Positions 41,468-48,236 of a stretch of DNA of 64,000 nucleotides are shown piece after piece. How positions within the stretch are numbered: position 1 is the stretch's first letter; each line of letters opens with the position of its first letter. The translations under genes and the position numbers were made by a program. The DNA is from Nitrosospira sp. Nl5 (GTDB lineage Bacteria > Pseudomonadota > Gammaproteobacteria > Burkholderiales > Nitrosomonadaceae), in assembly GCF_900102495.1 (NCBI RefSeq), contig NZ_FMVQ01000004.1, positions 1-64,000 on the forward strand, written 5' to 3'. The notes under the pieces were generated by a model. It was not told where the DNA came from. It did not search any database and saw nothing but the letters and a program-made list of their open reading frames with translations.

Positions 41468-41788
41468 TCAGAGCTTGATGTGGTTAATGATCTTGGTAAC
41501 GCCGTTCACAGAGCGTGAAATTGAAATCGCCTGGTTCATCTCGGACTGGCTCTTCGCGTTTCCGCTCAGCACGACAACACCATCCTTATCCGTATCGACG
41601 TTGATGTTCATCGGGCTGACGTGCTTGTCAGCAGCCATTTTCGCCCTTATTTTTGTGGTTATTACCGAGTCCTTGCTGGATTCTCCGGCACTTGAATGAT
41701 GCCTGTTCTTATCCCCGGAATACCCGGCGGTGGGTGTCAGCAACAGGCCGATGACAAAACAGCCTGCCGCAAGTTTGATTGTTTTCAT
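41468..41788 (-). CDS. BON-domain periplasmic protein (OsmY-like), 106 aa
   Basis: A signal peptide (LAAGCFVIGLLLTPTAGYSG) is followed by a single BON domain: KDSVITTKIRAKMAADKHVS, INVDTDKDGVVVLSGNAKSQ and MNQAISISRSVNGVTKIINH. BON domains bind phospholipids and are found in osmotic-stress proteins such as OsmY. The ATG has AAGGATG upstream. It probably acts in the periplasm to stabilise the envelope. Confidence 0.85.
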   Translation of the reverse strand: MKTIKLAAGCFVIGLLLTPTAGYSGDKNRHHSSAGESSKDSVITTKIRAKMAADKHVSPMNINVDTDKDGVVVLSGNAKSQSEMNQAISISRSVNGVTKIINHIKL

Positions 41789-41983
41789 GGCTCATCCTTA
41801 AAGGATTTTGATTAAAGGTTGCATGGTTGCACGCGCTCACCGGCCTCGTATGTTCGCTTGATTACGTAAATCAAACCGAAGGGGAGACCGAAATAAGAAA
41901 AACTTGCCGAAGCAGGTTCTTGAAGAGAATTACCCGAAATTTCTGTCCCGGCAAGCCGCAAGACACTTTCCATCCGCCCCGGA

Positions 41984-42017
41984 GGCGTAGGATGGGTGCA
42001 GCAAAGCGAAACCCATC
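41984..42017. repeat. GATGG...CCATC family repeat, copy 2
   Basis: The sequence GGCGTAGGATGGGTGCAGCA, then AAGCGAAACCCATC, is a well-known type of proteobacterial intergenic repeat with GATGGGT and ACCCATC ends. It lies directly behind the chelatase-like gene and shares about 25 bases with the inverted copy at 62036-62070. Confidence 0.6.
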
Positions 42018-42035
42018 ACCAGCTGTTGATCGATT

Positions 42036-43865
42036 TCACCACCACCCTTTTTCCGGGTATGAAACATAATTCTCCGCCTCCACCGTGGCCATTCCACTAC
42101 TGCGCGCATCGGCGAATTGCGCCAACCCCGTCTTGACGTTTTCATCCACCCATCGCACAAACATCGGATGCGGCGCAAATCCGCTGCCTAAATCATATTC
42201 CAGTCCGGCCAGGAATTTTTTCTCGGGACCCACGCCGGTGGTTCTCGCGGGGATCACAATGGCTCTTCCACCGCCACTTTTTGCCTCTTCAACGAGGGTA
42301 CGGATCTTGTCGATCCAGGGTGCGCGCTTGTCGGGCCAATCTTCCCGCCAGGTAGCCACCTTGATCGCCCGAAATTCGCCGCTGGCGCCATTGGCCTTCC
42401 GCATATGCTCCGCGATTTCCTCCAGCCTCCTGTTCCATTGCGCATTCTGGTGGTCGCTGCCGGAACCGTGTGCGACCAGGATAACGGTATCCTGCGCCGG
42501 ATTTTTTGATAGCGTGCGCGCCCGGTCAAGCAGCGCGGCGGCAAACAGGGGGCTGGAGCCAAGACCGCCCACTGTTTGAATTGGCAGACTGGTACGAATA
42601 CGGGAACCCGGAACAGCACTGACTGCTCCATGTCCATGTCCATGGCCATGGCCATGACTGGCATGGGCGTCGGAGGCGTTCTGGACTCCACTTTCTATAT
42701 CCAGTCCGGCCATACGCTCGATACTCTTGCGAAAGCTGTCTTCCATGGCAAATACGCGCACGATTACCGCTGCTCTTGCGCCGCGCTGCTCCAGCTTGCG
42801 TAGTGCGCGTTCGATGGTCGCCTGGTCCGCCATGGAGAACGCAAACTCGATTTTGTACCGCTCCATCAGCGGCTGGACTGCCTCGCGCATGGTCTCGTTC
42901 CAGTTAAAATCGGAACCATGGGATAAAATCACCACACCGACATCCTCCCTGGCAATCGGCTGGCTCCGGTTTGCTTCGCGTTGCAGCCAGGTTGCCAGGT
43001 TTCCCGTCGCCGCGCTGGCATCGGTGCGAATATCCGGCTTGCCATCGGCCAGAAGCTCAACGCCGGAAGGCAGCAACCGTTTCAGCCCCCCATCGAAAGT
43101 CATCATACTGTCGAACTTGGGACCGAAATGAAACGGCACCACGAGGGTTTTATGCGTTCCATCCGCGGCGCTCCTGGCTCCGTCCGCTGCCTCGGCCAGT
43201 CCCTGTTTTAACCTGGCGGCGCGCTCCTCCGCATCGTCGTCTTTTTTATCACGGCCGATCACTACGTTGATCGATGAAAAACCAAAACCCGCAGCCGCTT
43301 TCTCTGCGATACGTTGCCAGTCCGCCTTCATCTTCCGTTCGCTTGCGTCATCGATGGCTCCATAACCGACAACCACCACGCTGGCAGCCGCGGGTTGCGA
43401 GATGACGCGAAATTTATCGGCCAGATCCTCAACTGCAAGGAAGCTCTCGCCATAAGGACGCGCATAGGAAATGGGAACCGCCGGCTTTTCGCCTTCCAGC
43501 AGCTGGCAGGCAAGTTCATAACGCGGCGCCGCGGCGGAGATAAACAGGGGAATCACCACAATACGCTCGGCCCCTTTCTTCAGGAGCATATCCACACCGC
43601 TTTTGAGATATTTCCGGGTACGCTCGTCGGTAACGAATATCAATGAGGCATTGCGCCCTTTGGCAAACATGTGGAACTCATCAATAATCTCCTCGTTCCC
43701 CACAAAGCCGCGATCCGCGGCCAAAACCAGGAAACCTGTTTGCCTGTCCTTTCTACTGAGGGCCTCATTCGCAAAGGCAGGTTTGATCAAAGCCGCGCCC
43801 AGCAACGCCGCCAGGATAAAGCAATAAAAGCGTTCAAGCGTTGACATGTATTTTTGCCTGTTCAT
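42036..43865 (-). CDS. exported tandem class II chelatase-like (CbiX/SirB) protein with poly-His
   Basis: The start is ATG 43865 behind GAGGAAG; the longer frame lacks a site. A signal peptide (FYCFILAALLGAALIKPAFA) precedes four CbiX-like half-modules: TGFLVLAADRGFVGNEEIID, SVVVVGYGAIDDASERKMKA, DVGVVILSHGSDFNWNETMR and DTVILVAHGSGSDHQNAQWN, with the companion segments KKGAERIVVIPLFISAAAP and QRGARAAVIVRVFAMEDSF. A chelatase fold needs two halves, so this holds two tandem copies. Between halves three and four lies SHGHGHGHGHG, a His-rich metal-binding stretch. CbiX proteins insert Co or Ni into tetrapyrroles in the cytoplasm, so export is unusual. The role is probably metal handling in the periplasm. 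Confidence 0.8.
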   Translation of the reverse strand: MNRQKYMSTLERFYCFILAALLGAALIKPAFANEALSRKDRQTGFLVLAADRGFVGNEEIIDEFHMFAKGRNASLIFVTDERTRKYLKSGVDMLLKKGAERIVVIPLFISAAAPRYELACQLLEGEKPAVPISYARPYGESFLAVEDLADKFRVISQPAAASVVVVGYGAIDDASERKMKADWQRIAEKAAAGFGFSSINVVIGRDKKDDDAEERAARLKQGLAEAADGARSAADGTHKTLVVPFHFGPKFDSMMTFDGGLKRLLPSGVELLADGKPDIRTDASAATGNLATWLQREANRSQPIAREDVGVVILSHGSDFNWNETMREAVQPLMERYKIEFAFSMADQATIERALRKLEQRGARAAVIVRVFAMEDSFRKSIERMAGLDIESGVQNASDAHASHGHGHGHGHGAVSAVPGSRIRTSLPIQTVGGLGSSPLFAAALLDRARTLSKNPAQDTVILVAHGSGSDHQNAQWNRRLEEIAEHMRKANGASGEFRAIKVATWREDWPDKRAPWIDKIRTLVEEAKSGGGRAIVIPARTTGVGPEKKFLAGLEYDLGSGFAPHPMFVRWVDENVKTGLAQFADARSSGMATVEAENYVSYPEKGWW

Positions 43866-44213
43866 ATCTTCCTCGTTAGTAAACCTGATAATACTCGCAG
43901 AGTTTGCGGGAGCATAGGGAACCTTTGAATATGCTGATTTTGTCACTGACAGGCTTGACGGAAGGATTATTCAGAGGCTCCTCTTCGAGGATAGGTTCCA
44001 GGAAAGTTCAATGAGGGTTGGCAGCAATGCTCGCAAGAGCCCGCTTGTGCCCCTACCTGCCCTGCCAGCCATATCACTGGATGTTGAAGGTGTCGAAAGC
44101 GGGGCACAGGGAGGCAGTAAAGGCAATGGAGCGAGCTGGTTGCGGGAGAAAATTGGCATTGGGGCTGCTACGCTTGAATTTCTACCGGACGATATTTCAT
44201 TCGCTGCTCTCTC
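43866..44213. other. non-coding region, no convincing gene
   Basis: About 350 bases upstream of the chelatase-like gene and behind the small Gly-rich gene. A 70-codon frame at 44011-44220 has no ribosome binding site and looks accidental. No hairpin with a T run was found. Confidence 0.4.
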
Positions 44214-44405
44214 TCAATAACCGCCGCCCCCGCCTCCACTTCCGATTCCGGTGGCGCCTCCACCCGCACTGCTTCCGGTACCGCTACCCGCGCTGCTACC
44301 TGAACTATACCCCGAGTTGCCGCCGTCTCCCCGCCAATCCATATCCGTATCGTTCTTCGATTGGCCGTCCTTCTTCCCGTATCCCTGGTTTTGACCGGGC
44401 TTCAT
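44214..44405 (-). CDS. small Gly/Ser-rich protein, 63 aa
   Basis: The frame overlaps the upstream gene by ATGA, so it is probably translated with it. It has a polar, charged start (KPGQNQGYGKKDGQSKND) and then a Ser/Gly repeat region with a GGGGGGY end. I do not recognise it. A disordered surface-associated protein, or the continuation of the 72-residue frame after a frameshift, are both possible. Confidence 0.45.
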   Translation of the reverse strand: MKPGQNQGYGKKDGQSKNDTDMDWRGDGGNSGYSSGSSAGSGTGSSAGGGATGIGSGGGGGGY

Positions 44406-44620
44406 GGTTTGCGCGCCGGGAATACGCGGCTTGCCCCGTGTCCTGGAATATTATCCTGCCCTTGCATACCACCTGCCCCTGGCGGAGCGGCGCGTTGTCC
44501 TGCCGGGGTTACCAAACCGCCCTCGGCGCGCAGAACTCCGGCCGCTCCCACGCCGATGACCAGCGCGGTCAGCGTCAGGGAATGAATAAGCGTGTTTTTC
44601 AATATCGCGAATCTTTTCAT
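44402..44620 (-). CDS. small exported protein, 72 aa
   Basis: The product has an N-terminal signal (LKNTLIHSLTLTALVIGVGA, Ala-rich end) and a short Gly/Pro-rich mature part (AAPPGAGGMQGQDNIPGHGA). Its stop overlaps the ATG of the 63-residue Gly-rich frame. I do not recognise a family. If a frameshift separates the two, the whole would be a 130-residue exported glycine-rich protein. Confidence 0.5.
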   Translation of the reverse strand: MKRFAILKNTLIHSLTLTALVIGVGAAGVLRAEGGLVTPAGQRAAPPGAGGMQGQDNIPGHGASRVFPARKP

Positions 44621-44738
44621 GCGAACTCCGCAAATAATAAAGAGCGACAGAAAAGCGAGCGTTCTGCGCCCTTCCTCAAAATGATGCCACTTACCAAAAA
44701 GATGAAGTTCAAGTGCCGCAAAAAGTTTGTTTGCGCTA

Positions 44739-44897
44739 GCAGCCTGTCGGACTTGAATCGATGCGAGAGAGTGACCTGGCGAGGACAGATTTTGACGATT
44801 CTGAAAGCCAATAGTTGCTCTATTGGTCGAAAAAGCGGTGAAATATCTCCCGTCCAGACGCTTTTGCAGCCGATTTCCGTTAAGCCCGGCAGGCTGC
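44739..44897. mobile_element. MITE-C, about 159 bp
   Basis: The left end reads GCAGCCTGTCGGACTTGA and the right end reads, as complement, GCAGCCTGCCGGGCTTAA, giving an 18-bp inverted repeat with three mismatches. It encodes no transposase. It has a - strand frame containing AFRIVKICPRQVTLSHRFKS, which is a typical by-product of such repeats. No clear target duplication was found. There is only one copy in the window. Confidence 0.55.
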
Positions 44898-44941
44898 CAG
44901 CTGCTGATTTCAGCTCGCAGAGTCCGGGAGAATCACAGAGT

Positions 44942-45202
44942 TCAATGATAGCGCGTCGCGGTGTCACCGAAACGGGCGAGGAGCCCGTCGGCATCCATGC
45001 CTGTCCTGCCGGCCATATAGAAACCTGCCTGAATATCGATGTTATCGGAGGCAGGGTGCAGCACGAGCATATGGAGGTGATGGGCGATGGCCGACTGGGT
45101 GGCGCGATCGGGAGGACACCGCCGCCTGGTGGTTAGCCATGACAAGGCGGCTAACAGCAGCCTGACCGAGGGTTTATCGTGCTGGTCTTTGAAATTTTTC
45201 AT
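44942..45202 (-). CDS. hypothetical protein or fragment, 86 aa
   Basis: The frame has no good ribosome binding site. The product contains SVRLLLAALSWLTTRRRCPP and a C-terminal part DADGLLARFGDTATRYH, which looks protein-like but not recognisable. It ends about 45 bases from MITE-C. It may be a remnant of a gene interrupted in this region; no function is offered. Confidence 0.3.
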   Translation of the reverse strand: MKNFKDQHDKPSVRLLLAALSWLTTRRRCPPDRATQSAIAHHLHMLVLHPASDNIDIQAGFYMAGRTGMDADGLLARFGDTATRYH

Positions 45203-45353
45203 AGGGTAAAAACGACTGTGACAACCGGAAGATGCTCCAAATTATGTGACTGCGATGGCGGTGACTGCCCGTATGAAAGCTTCTCCATTTACAGACAGAC
45301 GGAATACAGGTGCTCTCTTCTCAAAGAGTGTTCCCGCTATAGGTAATGCTAAT

Positions 45354-45372
45354 AATAATGATAATTATTGTC
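45354..45372. promoter_or_regulatory. putative Fur box
   Basis: The 19 bases AATAATGATAATTATTGTC match the Fur consensus GATAATGATAATCATTATC at 16 of 19 positions. The region is AT-rich and promoter-like. No iron-uptake gene lies directly downstream on either strand, so the site may be a remnant or control a small RNA or distant gene. Confidence 0.6.
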
Positions 45373-46037
45373 AATAATAGATTGTTCCTCCTGCTCAAGG
45401 AGCATGAGGTGTTAACAGTTTTCCTCCACAAAATTATGCTTGTACGACTTGAAAAAAAATGGCTGCAAAAGCGCTATTTTCCGCTACAAACCCCCAAGCA
45501 TGATCGACCGTTAGTTTCCGTACAGACTCCACTTCTTGAAAGAGGCATATTTATACATGGGCGCGTACGAGCTGAAGCTATATACGATACCACTCAATGT
45601 CATCAGGGTTGCCTTGAGCAGCCGTGAATCGTTGTTGAGGCAGGCAGCAAGCGGAAGCCAGGCGTTTTCGTCTGATGACGAATTGTGCAAAAATCTGCCA
45701 GGCCTCGGCTAATTTTCGCTGAGCAGTGCGCAGAGCGCCGCGAAATGTCCAGCAGCGCCACTTGATCTCTGTCCCGGAGAGCCGGTTGCAAATTGGGACG
45801 GTGAAATTCGTGTAATTTAACCATCACTGTCTACGATACAGAAGAGAAGTGAGCGAACAGCGAGGGCTCGATATCGCTGCAACCCGCGGGCGCAGATGAT
45901 GCCCGGCGGTACTTTTACAGGCTTCTGCGAAGGAAATTGACTATCGCGACGCGGCCTTTTGAGGCTGGTCCAACTGGATGGAGCGCGTCGATGGGTTTTT
46001 ACTTTCTTTTTTTGTTCACGTATCAAACCGCTAAAAA
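45373..46037. other. gene-poor stretch behind the Fur box
   Basis: Frames on both strands are short and without ribosome binding sites. A - strand frame at 45603-45827 contains ALRDRDQVALLDISRRSAHC and AKISRGLADFCTIRHQ, which looks like a recurrent repeat-derived segment or transposon remnant, but I cannot assign it. No hairpins or inverted repeats of note were seen. Confidence 0.35.
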
Positions 46038-47540
46038 ATGACTAGAGAGCGTAATAACGAGCCACGCCAATCAGGTCTTCTTCAGGAGGAAAGGAAGGAG
46101 GAAGCTGAAGACAGCGTGGTTGAATCATTCGGGGGGAATGAAAGCAAGCAGGACATGCTGTTGCGATCTGCCGCCGCGCAAACTTCCAACGCCATTCTCG
46201 TGGGGCGTGAGCGTGCCGAATACGAGCTAGACTGGGCAAAAAAAGCATTGGAGGAAAAAACGGCGGAACTTGATCGCTCTCTTTCCATGTTGCGAGCAAC
46301 CATAGAATCGACGGCCGACGGCATTCTGGTCACAGACGAGAATGGCAAGATACTTTGCTATAACCAGCTTTATCTTGAGATGTGGCAAATGCCGCGCGAA
46401 CTCATGGAAACTGCGAGACACCCGCCTCTCATCCGATATTGCTGCAACCATTTGAAAGATCCTCAGCAGTTCACTCTGTTAACCGAAAAAATTTATGCGA
46501 CATGGCCGCAACAAACTTTTGATATGCTTCATTTTAACGATGGTCGGGTGTTTGAACGATATACGAAGGTCAAGCTTGTGGAAGAGGGAAACACAGGTCG
46601 TGTCTGGAGCTTCAGAGACGTCACAGAACGCAAACAGGCCGAGGTCCTCACAGCACAGTTGGCGGCCATCGTGGAGTCCTCGTATGATGCAATCATTGTC
46701 AAAGATCTCAACGGTATCATTACGAACTGGAATGCCGGCGCCGAAAGAATTTTTGGCTATCGTGCGAGCGAAATCATAGGTTGTTCCATCTATGGGTTGA
46801 TTCCCTCTGACCGTTTGGAAGAAGAAAGCAGAATCATGGGTCTCATCAAGAGCGGAAAAATCGTAGATCATTTCGAGACCGTGCGGTGGGGCAAGAACAA
46901 CAAGCCAATTGATGTTTCCGTTACGATATCACCGGTGAAGGATGGTACAGGCAGGATTATTGGCGCATCCAAGGTTGCGCGCGATATTACCCAGCGCAAA
47001 GAGTCGGAAGAGCGCATTCAGCATCTCGCCTACTACGATTCGCTGACCGGCCTGCCTAACCGCGCGTTGCTGGCAGATCGCATGAAAATTGCCATCGGGA
47101 ACGCTGCCCGGTATTCCAATCGGTTGGCGTTATTGTTCGTCGATCTCGATCGTTTCAAGCTGATTAACGATTCGCTTGGCCATGAAATTGGCGACAGGCT
47201 GCTTAAAATTGTCGCAGAGCGCATGCAATCCGCAGTGCGCCGTACCGACACGGTAAGCCGGCGGGGAGGTGATGAGTTTATTGTCTTGCTAAGCCAGATT
47301 GAAGCCGCGGAAGACGCGGGACGGGTTGCCGAGAAGCTCATTGCAGCGTTGTCTCTACCCTATTCAATAGAGGAACATGAGCTGACGATCACCGCAAGCA
47401 TAGGGATAAGCCTTTATCCGGACAGCGGTAACGATGCAAGCAGCTTGCTCCGCACCGCTGATACGTCGATGTATTCTGCCAAAGAGGCCGGCCGGAACCA
47501 GTATAAATTCTATTCTGAACACCTGGCCTCGGGCAACTGA
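46038..47540 (+). CDS. PAS-PAS-GGDEF diguanylate cyclase, 500 aa
   Basis: After a coiled coil (residues 40-90) comes a first PAS-like sensor (ATIESTADGILVTDENGKIL onward, to VWSFRDVTERKQAE), a second PAS (IVESSYDAIIVKDLNGIITN, NWNAGAERIFGYRASEIIGC) and a GGDEF domain (YYDSLTGLPNRALLADRMKI, FVDLDRFKLINDSLGHEIGD, RRGGDEFIVLL). The GGDEF motif and its metal-binding Asp are intact, so it can make cyclic di-GMP. The first sensor domain is almost the same type as in the kinase at 56932-59037. The gene ends early compared with GGDEF-EAL relatives; an EAL remnant lies directly downstream. Confidence 0.9.
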   Translation: MTRERNNEPRQSGLLQEERKEEAEDSVVESFGGNESKQDMLLRSAAAQTSNAILVGRERAEYELDWAKKALEEKTAELDRSLSMLRATIESTADGILVTDENGKILCYNQLYLEMWQMPRELMETARHPPLIRYCCNHLKDPQQFTLLTEKIYATWPQQTFDMLHFNDGRVFERYTKVKLVEEGNTGRVWSFRDVTERKQAEVLTAQLAAIVESSYDAIIVKDLNGIITNWNAGAERIFGYRASEIIGCSIYGLIPSDRLEEESRIMGLIKSGKIVDHFETVRWGKNNKPIDVSVTISPVKDGTGRIIGASKVARDITQRKESEERIQHLAYYDSLTGLPNRALLADRMKIAIGNAARYSNRLALLFVDLDRFKLINDSLGHEIGDRLLKIVAERMQSAVRRTDTVSRRGGDEFIVLLSQIEAAEDAGRVAEKLIAALSLPYSIEEHELTITASIGISLYPDSGNDASSLLRTADTSMYSAKEAGRNQYKFYSEHLASGN

Positions 47541-47763
47541 AAACGCAGCCTTGAACGCGACTTGCGCTGGTGCTGGATGTGGTGAAATCTTCACGGTAGA
47601 CCAGCCGCAGATAGCGCTTTCAACCGGACGTGTTATCGGCACGGAAATACTCCACTGGAACGTAGTAATTGACGATTTCGGTATCGGCTATTCCAGCCTG
47701 TCGTATTTTCCGGTGCTCTCGCGAGGGCATTCGACCGTTCGCTTCTCGTTTCCCTGCCTCTGA
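47541..47763 (+). pseudogene. decayed EAL-domain remnant
   Basis: Directly behind the GGDEF stop, different frames read SLERDLR and then QPQIALSTGRVIGTEILHWN, the N-terminal part of an EAL phosphodiesterase (QPQVDLATGRVxGxEALLRW), followed at once by VVIDDFGIGYSSLSYFPVL, which belongs near the middle of the domain. About 130 residues between them are missing. The EAL tripeptide itself appears as EIL. This shows that the cyclase once had a C-terminal phosphodiesterase domain that has been lost. Confidence 0.75.
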
Positions 47764-47835
47764 GGCAACCCAAAAAGCCCCACGCCATGGACTACCTCGA
47801 TGAGTTGGTCAAATATTCTCTAACTCCGATATTCC

Positions 47836-48105
47836 CTAGTACCGGTCAAGCGGCGCCGGGCCTTCTCCCGGATGTTCGTTCCTGTTGTCTTTGTGCGGTT
47901 CGGATCCGGTAATGGACTTTGCCTCCTCGTGCGTCTGCTGTTTTTTGGCAGCGCGCTCTTCTATTTTCTCTTCAGCCCTGTTTCCATGAGTTTCATCACT
48001 GACGGGGTCGCCTTCATCCACGGATTTTTCCGGTGACTGGTCCGATGTCTGTTCAACTGGTTCGTCCGCTGACTGATCCGCTTTGTTTTCAGGGGAATTT
48101 CCCAT
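47836..48105 (-). CDS. small acidic protein of unknown function, 89 aa
   Basis: ATG 48105 has AGGAG six bases upstream; the longer frame from 48171 lacks a site. The product is highly charged and disordered (MGNSPENKADQSADEPVEQT, SDQSPEKSVDEGDPVSDETH) with a helical middle (EEKIEERAAKKQQTHEEAKS). It lies behind the phosphorylase gene. It may be a stress-related hydrophilin-like protein; no family was recognised. Confidence 0.55.
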   Translation of the reverse strand: MGNSPENKADQSADEPVEQTSDQSPEKSVDEGDPVSDETHGNRAEEKIEERAAKKQQTHEEAKSITGSEPHKDNRNEHPGEGPAPLDRY

Positions 48106-48236
48106 GATGGCTCCTGGAATGAGTGTGGCAACAGCGCCAAACAATATGCTATACCCGCGTTGCAGGCACATTCAGTGCGATACCGTACAACCGTGCGGCA
48201 GCCAGGCAATACCTGTTCAGGTAGCCGTTGCCAATA

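Noticed and set aside
44018-45136. A 372-codon open frame on the + strand
   Set aside because: It crosses MITE-C and the small exported genes on the other strand, has unusual Arg/Cys/Pro composition and no ribosome binding site. It is a by-product.
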